A DNA stretch of 64,000 bases from Streptomyces ortus (GTDB taxonomy: Bacteria; Actinomycetota; Actinomycetes; Streptomycetales; Streptomycetaceae), in assembly GCF_026341275.1 (NCBI RefSeq), contig NZ_JAIFZO010000002.1, positions 1,500,361 through 1,564,360 of the forward strand, in the 5' to 3' direction. A program made the translations under genes and the position numbers. The notes beneath the pieces were generated by a model. It ran no database searches and was not told the origin of the DNA. It worked only from the letters and a program-made list of their open reading frames with translations. Shown piece by piece: positions 1-8,352 of this stretch; the first letter of the stretch is position 1, and every line of letters starts with the position of its first letter.

Positions 1-1
1 C

Positions 2-850
2 GAGAAGGCGCTCGCCAAGGGCGGGTACGGCGGCATCCTCGGCGTCGGCGCCGGTTCCGCGTCCGCGCCCCGGCTGGTGAAGCTCTCGTACACCTCGTCG
101 AAGGCGAAGAAGCACCTCGCCTTCATCGGCAAGGGCATCACGTACGACTCGGGCGGTATCTCGCTCAAGCCCGCCGGGCACAACGAGACGATGAAGTGCG
201 ACATGAGCGGTGCCGCCGCCGTGTTCGCCGCGGTCGTCTCCGCCGCGCGTCTGGGTCTCGAGGTCAACGTGACCGGCTGGCTCGCGCTCGCCGAGAACAT
301 GCCGTCCGGCTCCGCCACCCGTCCGGGCGACGTGCTGCGCATGTACAGCGGCAAGACCGTCGAGGTCCTCAACACCGACGCCGAGGGCCGGCTCGTGCTC
401 GCCGACGCGCTCGCCAAGGCGTCCGAGGAGAAGCCCGACGCGATCGTCGACGTGGCGACGCTGACCGGCGCGATGATGCTGGCGCTCGGCAACCGCACGT
501 TCGGGATCATGGCGAACGACGACGCGTTCCGCACCGCGGTGCACGAGGCCGCCGAGGAGGTCGGCGAGCCCGCGTGGCCGATGCCGCTGCCGGACCACCT
601 GAAGAAGGGCATGGACTCCCCGACCGCCGACATCGCCAACATGGGCGAGCGCTACGGCGGCGGTCTGGTGGCCGGGCTCTTCCTGAAGGAGTTCGTCGGC
701 GAGGGCATCACCTGGGCGCACCTGGACATCGCCGGGCCCGCCTTCAACGAGCAGGGGCCGTTCGGTTACACGCCGAAGGGCGGTACGGGGTCCGCCGTGC
801 GTACGTTGGTGCGGCTGGCCGAGCTGACCGCCGCGGGCGACCTGGGCTGA
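2..850 (+). CDS. pepA: Leucyl aminopeptidase (M17), 5'-truncated by the window edge
   Basis: This is the C-terminal 282 residues of a cytosolic M17 aminopeptidase that removes N-terminal residues, preferably leucine, from peptides. The frame is open from base 2, so the start lies upstream of the window. The catalytic domain is recognisable. GKGITYDSGG carries the lysine and aspartate ligands of the dinuclear metal site, and VLNTDAEGRL (codons near 366-395) carries the Asp/Glu/Arg active-site signature. The family is usually about 500 aa, so roughly 40% is missing at the left edge, not by mutation. A 12-bp perfect stem-loop (869-900) follows the stop codon. I am very sure of the family. Confidence 0.96.
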   Translation, partial: EKALAKGGYGGILGVGAGSASAPRLVKLSYTSSKAKKHLAFIGKGITYDSGGISLKPAGHNETMKCDMSGAAAVFAAVVSAARLGLEVNVTGWLALAENMPSGSATRPGDVLRMYSGKTVEVLNTDAEGRLVLADALAKASEEKPDAIVDVATLTGAMMLALGNRTFGIMANDDAFRTAVHEAAEEVGEPAWPMPLPDHLKKGMDSPTADIANMGERYGGGLVAGLFLKEFVGEGITWAHLDIAGPAFNEQGPFGYTPKGGTGSAVRTLVRLAELTAAGDLG

Positions 851-868
851 CGCCCGCCCGCCGCATCG

Positions 869-900
869 GGCCCGCGTCCGTCGTACGGCGGACGCGGGCC
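869..900 (+). terminator. Stem-loop terminator after pepA
   Basis: The arms GGCCCGCGTCCG and CGGACGCGGGCC are perfectly complementary over 12 bp with an 8-nt loop, starting 18 nt after the pepA stop. There is no T run, which is common for Streptomyces terminators. Confidence 0.7.
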
Positions 901-913
901 GGCGGGGTCCGTG

Positions 914-923
914 TGATCGATCA
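914..923. promoter_or_regulatory. TGATCGATCA palindrome upstream of lpd (candidate operator)
   Basis: This perfect 10-bp palindrome lies between the pepA terminator and lpd. The same 10 bp recurs inside the 17-bp palindrome that overlaps the aceE promoter at 5344-5360. Both genes encode parts of 2-oxo acid dehydrogenase complexes, and a GntR/FCD regulator gene sits between them. A shared binding site is inferred, not shown. Confidence 0.4.
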
Positions 924-1086
924 GACGTCTCACAGCCCGGCCCGGCGTCCCGAGTGTCGGCGACAAGTGCGAAGATGGGTTCTCGGCAGGACAGGGCCCA
1001 CCTCAGGGCCGAAGAAAGAGCGGCCACACCAGCCGCCGCCCGGTCACTGAAGACCGGGGCCGGCGCACATGCATGGAGGACGTGAC

Positions 1087-2475
1087 GTGGCGAACGACGC
1101 CAGCACCGTTTTCGACCTAGTGATCCTCGGCGGTGGTAGCGGCGGCTACGCCGCGGCCCTGCGCGGAGCGCAGCTGGGCCTGGACGTCGCCCTGATCGAG
1201 AAGAACAAGCTCGGCGGCACCTGCCTGCACAACGGCTGCATTCCCACCAAGGCCCTGCTGCACGCCGGCGAGATCGCCGACCAGGCACGCGAGAGCGAGC
1301 AGTTCGGTGTCAAGGCCACCTTCGAGGGCATCGACATCGCCGCCGTCCACAAGTACAAGGACGACGTGATCAGCGGCCTGTACAAGGGCCTGCAGGGCCT
1401 CGTGTCCTCCCGGAAGGTGACGTACATCGAGGGTGAGGGACGTCTGTCGTCCGCCACCTCCGTGGACGTCGGCGGGCGGCGCGTGGAGGGCCGTCACGTG
1501 CTCCTGGCGACCGGCTCCGTGCCGAAGTCGCTGCCGGGCCTGGACATCGACGGCAACCGCATCATCTCCTCGGACCACGCGCTGACGCTGGACCGCGTAC
1601 CGCAGTCCGCGATCGTGCTGGGCGGCGGTGTCATCGGCGTCGAGTTCGCCTCCGCGTGGAAGTCGTTCGGCACCGACGTCACCGTGATCGAGGGTCTCAA
1701 GCACCTCGTCCCGGTCGAGGACGAGAACAGCTCCAAGCTTCTTGAGCGCGCGTTCCGCAAGCGCGGCATCAAGTTCAACCTCGGCACGTTCTTCGAGAAG
1801 GCCGAGTACACGCAGGACGGCGTCCGCGTGACCCTCGCCGACGGCAAGACCTTCGAGGCGGAGATCCTCCTGGTCGCCATCGGCCGCGGCCCGGTCTCCG
1901 CCGGTCTCGGCTACGAGGAGCAGGGCGTCGCGACGGACCGCGGTTACGTCCTGGTCGACGAGTACATGCGCACCAACGTGCCGACCATCTCGGCCGTGGG
2001 TGACCTCGTCCCGACGCTCCAGCTCGCGCACGTCGGCTTCGCCGAGGGCATCCTGGTGGCGGAGCGTCTGGCCGGTCTCAAGACCGTCCCGATCGACTAC
2101 GACGGCGTGCCCCGGGTGACGTACTGCCACCCGGAGGTCGCCTCCGTGGGCATCACCGAGGCCAAGGCCAAGGAGATCTACGGTGCGGACAAGGTCGTCG
2201 CTCTGAAGTACAACCTCGCGGGCAACGGCAAGAGCAAGATCCTCAAGACCGCGGGCGAGATCAAGCTCGTCCAGGTCAAGGACGGTGCCGTGGTCGGCGT
2301 CCACATGGTCGGCGACCGTATGGGCGAGCAGGTGGGCGAAGCCCAGCTGATCTACAACTGGGAGGCGCTGCCGGCCGAGGTCGCGCAGCTCATCCACGCC
2401 CACCCGACGCAGAACGAGGCGATGGGCGAGGCCCACCTCGCGCTGGCGGGCAAGCCGCTGCACTCGCACGACTGA
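1087..2475 (+). CDS. lpdA: Dihydrolipoyl dehydrogenase (E3)
   Basis: This is the flavoprotein disulfide reductase that reoxidises dihydrolipoyl groups of the pyruvate and 2-oxoglutarate dehydrogenase complexes, passing electrons to NAD+. The N-terminal FAD motif GGGSGGYAAA (residues 15-24) is followed by the redox disulfide in GGTCLHNGCIPTK (Cys46, Cys51). A second dinucleotide motif, LGGGVIGVEFAS, binds NAD. The C-terminal HAHPTQNE (about 437-444) supplies the His/Glu proton relay. The GTG at 1087 is chosen because GGAGG (1075-1079) precedes it by 7 nt. An in-frame ATG at 1069 lies upstream of that ribosome site. The protein is 462 aa, normal for the family. The sucB (E2) gene follows after 67 nt in the same direction, so the two are probably cotranscribed. 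Confidence 0.97.
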   Translation: MANDASTVFDLVILGGGSGGYAAALRGAQLGLDVALIEKNKLGGTCLHNGCIPTKALLHAGEIADQARESEQFGVKATFEGIDIAAVHKYKDDVISGLYKGLQGLVSSRKVTYIEGEGRLSSATSVDVGGRRVEGRHVLLATGSVPKSLPGLDIDGNRIISSDHALTLDRVPQSAIVLGGGVIGVEFASAWKSFGTDVTVIEGLKHLVPVEDENSSKLLERAFRKRGIKFNLGTFFEKAEYTQDGVRVTLADGKTFEAEILLVAIGRGPVSAGLGYEEQGVATDRGYVLVDEYMRTNVPTISAVGDLVPTLQLAHVGFAEGILVAERLAGLKTVPIDYDGVPRVTYCHPEVASVGITEAKAKEIYGADKVVALKYNLAGNGKSKILKTAGEIKLVQVKDGAVVGVHMVGDRMGEQVGEAQLIYNWEALPAEVAQLIHAHPTQNEAMGEAHLALAGKPLHSHD

Positions 2476-2542
2476 CCGACCCTCGGTCACCGCACGACGC
2501 GACGACACAGACTTCCGCAATTCGTAAGGAGCAACCGAAACC

Positions 2543-4387
2543 ATGGCGGTTTCCGTAACCCTTCCGGCGCTCGGTGAGAGCGTCACCGAGGGCACTGTCA
2601 CCCGCTGGCTGAAGGCCGAGGGCGAGCGCGTCGAGGCCGACGAGCCGCTGCTCGAAGTGTCCACCGACAAGGTCGACACCGAGATCCCCTCCCCCGCAGC
2701 CGGTGTGCTCGCCTCCATCAAGGTCGCCGAGGACGAAACCGTCGAGGTCGGCGCCGAGCTGGCCGTCATCGACGACGGCTCGGGCGCCCCCGCCGCCGAG
2801 TCCGCCCCGGCCGCCGAGCCCGCCCCCGAGCCCGAGCCCGTCGCGGCTCCGGAGCCGGCCCCGCAGGCCACCCCGTCCACCGAGACCGAAGCTCCGGCGC
2901 CGGCCCCGACCGCCGAGGCCGCCTCCGGCGGCGGCAGCGCCGAGGGCACCGACGTGGTGCTTCCGGCACTGGGCGAGTCGGTCACCGAGGGCACCGTCAC
3001 CCGCTGGCTCAAGGAGGTCGGCGAGTCGGTCGAGGCCGACGAGCCGCTGCTCGAGGTCTCCACGGACAAGGTCGACACCGAGATTCCGGCGCCCACCTCC
3101 GGTGTGCTGCTGGAGATCGTGGTCGGCGAGGACGAGACCGCCGAGGTCGGCGCGAAGCTGGCCGTCATCGGTGCTCCCGGCGCGGCTCCGGCGGCCCCCA
3201 AGGCCGAGGCCCCCGCCCCGGCCGAGCAGGCCCCGGCCCCCGCCGCCCCGGCTCCGGCTCCGGCCGCCCCGAAGGCCGAGGCCCCGGCCCCCGCGGCTCC
3301 GGCACCGGCCGCGCCGGCTCCGCAGGCGCCCTCGGCTCCCGCGCCGCAGCAGCAGACGACTCCGGCCCCCGACCCGGCTCCGGCCGCGCCGGTACCGGCT
3401 CCCGCTCCCGTCGCCCCGGCCGCGGCGCCCGCCGCGACCTCCGGTGACGACGGCGCGTACGTGACCCCGCTGGTGCGCAAGCTCGCCGCGGAGAACAGCG
3501 TCGACCTGTCCGGCGTCAAGGGCACCGGCGTCGGCGGGCGGATCCGCAAGCAGGACGTCATCGCCGCCGCCGAGGCCGCGAAGGCCGCTGCCGCCGCTCC
3601 GGCTCCGGCCGCCGCGTCGGCCGCGCCGAGCGCCGGCAAGAAGGCACCGACGCTGGAGGCCTCTCCGCTGCGTGGCCAGACCGTGAAGATGCCCCGCATC
3701 CGCAAGGTCATCGGCGACAACATGGTGAAGGCCCTGCACGAGCAGGCCCAGTTGTCCTCAGTCGTCGAGGTCGACATCACCCGGCTGATGAAGCTCCGCG
3801 CGCAGGCGAAGGACTCCTTCGCGGCGCGTGAGGGCGTCAAGCTCTCCCCGATGCCGTTCTTCGTGAAGGCGGCGGCCCAGGCGCTGAAGGCCCACCCGGC
3901 CGTCAACGCCCGGATCAACGTCGACGAGGGCACGATCACCTACTTCGACACCGAGAACATCGGTATCGCGGTGGACTCCGAGAAGGGCCTGATGACTCCG
4001 GTCATCAAGCACGCGGGCGACCTCAACATCGCCGGTATCGCCAAGGCCACCGCCGAGCTCGCGGGCAAGGTCCGGGCGAACAAGATCACTCCGGACGAGC
4101 TGTCCGGCGCGACCTTCACCATCAGCAACACCGGTTCGCGCGGGGCGCTCTTCGACACGATCATCGTGCCGCCGAACCAGGTCGCGATCCTGGGCATCGG
4201 CGCGACGGTCAAGCGTCCGGCCGTCATCGAGACGGACGAGGGCACGGTCATCGGCGTCCGGGACATGACGTACCTGACGCTGTCGTACGACCACCGCCTG
4301 GTGGACGGCGCGGACGCCGCCCGCTACCTGACCGCGGTCAAGGCGATCCTCGAGGCGGGCGAGTTCGAGGTCGAGCTCGGCCTGTAG
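2543..4387 (+). CDS. sucB: Dihydrolipoamide acyltransferase (E2) with two lipoyl domains, 2-oxoglutarate dehydrogenase type
   Basis: This is the core acyltransferase of a 2-oxo acid dehydrogenase complex. Two lipoyl domains each carry the DKVDTEIP motif, with lipoylation lysines at about Lys43 and Lys176. Long Ala/Pro linkers, typical of mobile swinging arms, join them to a peripheral subunit-binding domain (about 306-341, TPLVRKLAAEN) and the catalytic domain. The catalytic DHRLVDG motif supplies His584 and Asp588. AAGGAGC precedes the ATG at 2543. The 614-aa length fits actinobacterial two-lipoyl E2 proteins. Annotators call these SucB, but in actinobacteria one E2 may serve the pyruvate complex too, so substrate assignment is less sure than family. 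The lipoyl groups would come from LipB and LipA, encoded at 18-20 kb. Confidence 0.94.
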   Translation: MAVSVTLPALGESVTEGTVTRWLKAEGERVEADEPLLEVSTDKVDTEIPSPAAGVLASIKVAEDETVEVGAELAVIDDGSGAPAAESAPAAEPAPEPEPVAAPEPAPQATPSTETEAPAPAPTAEAASGGGSAEGTDVVLPALGESVTEGTVTRWLKEVGESVEADEPLLEVSTDKVDTEIPAPTSGVLLEIVVGEDETAEVGAKLAVIGAPGAAPAAPKAEAPAPAEQAPAPAAPAPAPAAPKAEAPAPAAPAPAAPAPQAPSAPAPQQQTTPAPDPAPAAPVPAPAPVAPAAAPAATSGDDGAYVTPLVRKLAAENSVDLSGVKGTGVGGRIRKQDVIAAAEAAKAAAAAPAPAAASAAPSAGKKAPTLEASPLRGQTVKMPRIRKVIGDNMVKALHEQAQLSSVVEVDITRLMKLRAQAKDSFAAREGVKLSPMPFFVKAAAQALKAHPAVNARINVDEGTITYFDTENIGIAVDSEKGLMTPVIKHAGDLNIAGIAKATAELAGKVRANKITPDELSGATFTISNTGSRGALFDTIIVPPNQVAILGIGATVKRPAVIETDEGTVIGVRDMTYLTLSYDHRLVDGADAARYLTAVKAILEAGEFEVELGL

Positions 4388-4411
4388 GCTCCGCCGCCGC
4401 AACGCACGACG

Positions 4412-4448
4412 AGGTGCCCCCGCCCGGTTCGCCGGACGGGGGCACCTT
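4412..4448 (+). terminator. Terminator of lpd-sucB
   Basis: A 16-bp stem (AGGTGCCCCCGCCCGG against CCGGACGGGGGCACCT, one mismatch) is closed by a stable TTCG tetraloop and starts 25 nt after the sucB stop. Confidence 0.8.
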
Positions 4449-4467
4449 CGCGTTGTCCGCGCCCCCC

Positions 4468-4486
4468 GGGGCGCGGGGAACTGCGC
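4468..4486 (+). repeat. Copy of the dispersed 19-bp element
   Basis: This is GGGGCGCGGGGAACTGCGC, just beyond the sucB terminator. Identical or one-base variants recur at 8235-8276, 16396-16493, 30660-30678, 40620-40769 and 48399-48509. Confidence 0.8.
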
Positions 4487-4604
4487 GAACGGCCGCTCCG
4501 GCCCGGCGCCGTGGCTCATCTCACCTGCGTCAAAGCACGCCGCGCACCCCTCTCCCGCCAACGCACGGCCTTATTGTCTAAAGGTCAAAACGAAGGAGCC
4601 CTCC

Positions 4605-5246
4605 ATGACCGCCCCCGTCGTCCACTCGCTCCGCGAGCAGATCCGCGAGCACATCGTGGAGGGGATCGTCAGCGGGCGCTGGAAGCCGGGCGAGCGGATC
4701 GTGGAGCGCCGGATCGCCACCGAGCTGGAGGTCAGCCAGACCCCCGTACGGGAGGCCCTGCGCGAGCTGGAGTCCCTGCGGCTGATCGAGTCGGCCCCGA
4801 ACAAGGGCGTACGCGTACGCAATCTGACCGCGGCCGACCTGGAGGAGAGCTACCCGGTCAGGGCCGGTCTGGAGGCCATCGCGGCGGAGCTGGCCGCCGA
4901 GCGCCTGGCGGCCGACTGCTCGACCCTGGAACCGCACGTCCTCGCCCTGTACGAGGCCGACCGCAGGGCCGACGGCACGGGCCAGGTCCGCCACACGGTG
5001 GCCTTCCACCGCGAGCTCGTGCGCGCCGCGGGCAACAGCGTGCTGCTGCACACCTGGGAGGGCCTGGGCATCGAGGTCTTCACGGCCCTGTCGATCCGCT
5101 GGCTGGGCACGGTCCAGCAGTCGTACGCGGAGGAGCACGAGGCCCTGGTGGCGGCGTTCCGGCGCCGGGACCCGCTGATCGCGGAGCTGGTGAAGGCGCA
5201 TGTGCTGGGGTGCGCCCCCAGAACGGGCGACGAACCCACCACCTGA
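4605..5246 (+). CDS. GntR-family regulator, FCD subfamily
   Basis: This 213-aa protein has an N-terminal winged helix (residues about 8-75), including the typical GERIVERRIATEL and SQTPVREALRELES segments of GntR proteins. An all-helical FCD effector domain follows (about 85-200), which in this subfamily often binds small carboxylic acids through metal-coordinating Asp/His residues. A strong GAAGGAG (4592-4598) precedes the ATG. It lies between sucB and aceE in the same orientation, so a role in controlling 2-oxo acid dehydrogenase genes is a reasonable inference, supported by palindromes at 914-923 and 5344-5360. The octamer TTATTGTC occurs both just ahead of this gene (4571-4578) and at the aceE -10 region (5366-5373). 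The ligand is not known from sequence. Confidence 0.9.
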   Translation: MTAPVVHSLREQIREHIVEGIVSGRWKPGERIVERRIATELEVSQTPVREALRELESLRLIESAPNKGVRVRNLTAADLEESYPVRAGLEAIAAELAAERLAADCSTLEPHVLALYEADRRADGTGQVRHTVAFHRELVRAAGNSVLLHTWEGLGIEVFTALSIRWLGTVQQSYAEEHEALVAAFRRRDPLIAELVKAHVLGCAPRTGDEPTT

Positions 5247-5342
5247 ACCCGCCTCACCTGCGAAAACAAGGCACCCCGTGCCCACGGCGAAGGCACCGCG
5301 TGCCTACTTTCTCGTGATCAAGAGGTTTTGCCCTTCAACCCT

Positions 5343-5372
5343 TTGATCGATCATCGATCAGCGAGTTATTGT
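5343..5372 (+). promoter_or_regulatory. aceE promoter overlapped by a 17-bp palindrome
   Basis: TTGATC (5343-5348) and TATTGT (5367-5372) are separated by 18 bp and resemble a vegetative promoter. The perfect palindrome TGATCGAT-C-ATCGATCA (5344-5360) covers the -35 and half of the spacer, the position expected of a repressor operator. A further TGATCA lies at 5315-5320. The GntR/FCD regulator encoded just upstream is the obvious candidate binder, by inference. Confidence 0.55.
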
Positions 5373-5485
5373 CATCGGCGGGCTCCCACACGAGCCCGCC
5401 GCCCTGTCCTGCCAAAGACCAAGGGCATCCCCCGACACACCCCTTGCCGACGAGGGAACCCCCTCCGCATCCGGAAGGCGGCGCA

Positions 5486-8191
5486 ATGACCGACCCCACC
5501 GCTATCCAGCCGAGCGAGCTCGACCAGCTCCCGGACCGCGACCCCGAGGAGACCGCCGAGTGGCAGGCCTCCCTCGACGCCGTCACCGAGGCGGCCGGGC
5601 CGCACCGTGCCGCGTACCTGATGCGCCGCACGCTGGAGCGCGCCGAGGGCAACGGACTCGCGCTGCCCAAGCTGCTTGAGACCGACTACGTCAACACCAT
5701 CCCGACCGCCGCCGAGCCCACCGTGGACGGCGACGAGGAGATGGAGCGCCGGATCACCGCGTGGAACCGCTGGAACGCGGCCGCGATGGTGACCCGCGGC
5801 GCGAAACACGGCGTCGGCGGCCACATCGCCACCTTCGCCTCCGCTGCCTGGCTCTACGAGACCGGCTTCAACCACTTCTTCAAGGGCAAGGAGGCCGACG
5901 GGTCCGGCGACCAGCTCTACATCCAGGGCCACGCCTCCCCCGGCATCTACGCCCGCGCCTTCCTCGACGGCCGGCTGACCGAGGCGCACCTCGACAACTT
6001 CCGCCAGGAGGCGGGCGGCAACGGCCTCCCGTCGTACCCGCACCCGCGGCGCCTGCCCTGGCTGTGGGAGTTCCCGACGGTGTCGATGGGCCTCGGCCCG
6101 CTCTCCGCGATCTACCAGGCGCGCTTCAACCGCTACCTCACCAACCGCAACATCAAGGACGTCTCGGCGTCCCACGTGTGGGCGTTCCTCGGTGACGGCG
6201 AGATGGACGAGCCCGAGTCGACCGCGGCACTCGCCCTGGCCTCCCGCGAGGGCCTGGACAACCTCACCTTCGTCATCAACTGCAACCTGCAGCGCCTCGA
6301 CGGTCCGGTCCGCGCGAACTTCAAGATCGTGCAGGAGCTGGAGGCCCAGTTCCGCGGCGCCGGCTGGAACGTCATCAAGTCGCTGTGGGGCAACGCCTGG
6401 GACGAGCTTTTCCGGCTCGACACCACGGGCGCCCTCGTCCGCCGCCTGCGCCAGGTCCCGGACGCGCAGGTGCAGACGTACCAGACCCGCGACGCCGCCT
6501 ACATCCGACAGGACTTCTTCGGCTCGGACCCGGCACTCGTCGAGCTGGCGAAGCTGCTGAGCGACGACAAGATCCTGGAGTGCTTCCACCTCTCCCGCGG
6601 TGGCCACGAGGCGCGCAAGGTGTACGCGGCGTACAAGGCCGCCGTCGAGCACAAGGGTGCTCCGACGGTCATCCTGGCCCAGACGGTCAAGGGTCACACC
6701 CTCGGTACGGGCTTCGCGTCGAAGAACGCCAACCACCAGATGAAGAAGCTGTCGACGGACGAGTTCAAGCAGATGCGTGATCTGCTGGAGCTGCCGATCA
6801 AGGACAGCGACTTCGTCGACGGCGTCGTCCCCTACGGCCACCCCGGCGCCGACTCCCCCGAGGTCCGCTACCTCCAGGAGCGCCGCGCGGCCCTCGGCGG
6901 CCCGGCCCCGGCCCGCCGTACGCAGCCGCTCGCGCCCCTTCCCGCGCCCGCCGACAAGGCGTTCGCGGCCTTCGACAAGGGCTCCGGCTCGCAGAACGTG
7001 GCGACGACCATGGCCTTCGTACGCCTGGTCAAGGACCTGGTCCGGGACAAGACGTCCGGGAAGCGCTGGGTGCCGATCGTCCCCGACGAGGCGCGCACCT
7101 TCGGCATGGAGAGCCTCTTCCCTTCGCTCGGGATCTACTCCCCCAAGGGCCAGACGTACGAGCCGGTCGACCGTGACCAGCTGATGTACTACAAGGAGGC
7201 CAAGGACGGGCAGATCCTCAACGAGGGGATCACCGAGGCCGGTTCCATGGCGGACTTCATCGCCGCGTCGACCGCGTACAGCACGCACGGCGAGACGATG
7301 ATCCCCTTCTACATCTTCTACTCGATGTTCGGCTGGCAGCGCACGGCCGACCAGATGTGGCAGCTCGGCGACCAGCTGGGCCGCGGCTTCCTGGTCGGCG
7401 CGACGGCCGGGCGTACGACGCTGACGGGCGAGGGCCTGCAGCACGCGGACGGCCACTCGCCGGTGATCGCCGCGACGAACCCCGCCGCGCTCTCCTACGA
7501 CCCGGCGTTCGCGTACGAGGTCGCGACGATCGTCAAGGACGGGCTGCGCCGGATGTACGGCGAGGCCGCCCCGGGCGAGGACCAGAACGTCTTCTACTAC
7601 CTGACCGTCTACAACGAGCCGATCCCGCAGCCCGCGAAGCCTTCCGCCGCCGGTGTCGACGAGGGCATCGTCAAGGGGCTCTACCGCTTCAACACGGCGG
7701 AGTCGGCGGGCGTCCAGGTCAACGCCGCCAACGCCGCGCGGATCCAGCTCCTCGGCTCCGGTACGGCGATCCACTGGGTCCTCGACGCGCAGAAGCTGCT
7801 CGCCGAGGAGTGGGGGGTGGCCGCGGACGTCTGGTCCGCCACGTCCTGGACGGAGCTGCGGCGCGACGCGCTGGAGGCCGACGCGGCGCTGCTGCGGGGT
7901 GAGGAGCGGGTGCCGTTCCTGCGGCAGGCGCTGCAGGGTGCGCAGGGGCCGGTGCTGGCCGTCTCCGACTACATGCGGCAGGTGCCGGACCAGATCGCAC
8001 AGTGGGTCGAGCAGGACTACTCGTCGCTGGGCGCGGACGGGTTCGGTCTCTCCGACACGCGGGCGGCGGCGCGGCGGCACTTCGGTGTCGACGCGGAGTC
8101 GATCGTCGTCGCGGCGCTTGCGCAGTTGGCGCGACGGGGCGAGGTACCCGCATCCGCGGTAAAGGAAGCCCGCGCGAAGTACGGCCTGTAG
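5486..8191 (+). CDS. aceE: Pyruvate dehydrogenase E1 component, homodimeric type
   Basis: This 901-aa thiamine-diphosphate enzyme decarboxylates pyruvate and acetylates the lipoyl group of E2 in the pyruvate dehydrogenase complex. The ThDP motif is clear: GDGEMDEPES begins at residue 236 and the motif ends near INCNLQR about 30 residues later. The single-chain architecture, with the pyrimidine-binding domain around residues 500-700 and a C-terminal transketolase-like domain, and the total length match the E. coli AceE type, not the split alpha/beta type. The ATG at 5486 follows GGAAGG (5472-5477). An in-frame start at 5369 would fall on the predicted promoter. It is monocistronic by appearance and ends in a long stem-loop at 8235-8276. 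Confidence 0.97.
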   Translation: MTDPTAIQPSELDQLPDRDPEETAEWQASLDAVTEAAGPHRAAYLMRRTLERAEGNGLALPKLLETDYVNTIPTAAEPTVDGDEEMERRITAWNRWNAAAMVTRGAKHGVGGHIATFASAAWLYETGFNHFFKGKEADGSGDQLYIQGHASPGIYARAFLDGRLTEAHLDNFRQEAGGNGLPSYPHPRRLPWLWEFPTVSMGLGPLSAIYQARFNRYLTNRNIKDVSASHVWAFLGDGEMDEPESTAALALASREGLDNLTFVINCNLQRLDGPVRANFKIVQELEAQFRGAGWNVIKSLWGNAWDELFRLDTTGALVRRLRQVPDAQVQTYQTRDAAYIRQDFFGSDPALVELAKLLSDDKILECFHLSRGGHEARKVYAAYKAAVEHKGAPTVILAQTVKGHTLGTGFASKNANHQMKKLSTDEFKQMRDLLELPIKDSDFVDGVVPYGHPGADSPEVRYLQERRAALGGPAPARRTQPLAPLPAPADKAFAAFDKGSGSQNVATTMAFVRLVKDLVRDKTSGKRWVPIVPDEARTFGMESLFPSLGIYSPKGQTYEPVDRDQLMYYKEAKDGQILNEGITEAGSMADFIAASTAYSTHGETMIPFYIFYSMFGWQRTADQMWQLGDQLGRGFLVGATAGRTTLTGEGLQHADGHSPVIAATNPAALSYDPAFAYEVATIVKDGLRRMYGEAAPGEDQNVFYYLTVYNEPIPQPAKPSAAGVDEGIVKGLYRFNTAESAGVQVNAANAARIQLLGSGTAIHWVLDAQKLLAEEWGVAADVWSATSWTELRRDALEADAALLRGEERVPFLRQALQGAQGPVLAVSDYMRQVPDQIAQWVEQDYSSLGADGFGLSDTRAAARRHFGVDAESIVVAALAQLARRGEVPASAVKEARAKYGL

Positions 8192-8234
8192 TTCCCCTGG
8201 TTCCCCGGGGCCGGGCCCCGCGCCCCAAAAGATT

Positions 8235-8276
8235 GCGCAGTTCCCCGCGCCCCTGAAGGGGCGCGGGGAACTGCGC
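8235..8276. repeat. Inverted pair of the 19-bp element, terminator-like
   Basis: Two copies of the dispersed element face each other as perfect 19-bp arms (8235-8253 and 8258-8276) with a TGAA loop, 44 nt after the aceE stop. The structure could terminate transcription in either direction. Confidence 0.85.
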
Positions 8277-8352
8277 GAACGGGCACCTCGGCGCCGGCCG
8301 CGCCTTCGCGAGCGACGACCCCGCCCGTTCGACCCGCGGGGCCACCTGCATC

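Noticed and set aside
1117..3939. A 940-codon minus-strand frame opposite lpd and sucB
   Set aside because: It spans two genes and their gap and reads as Ala/Ser/Gly repeats caused by the sucB Ala/Pro linkers.
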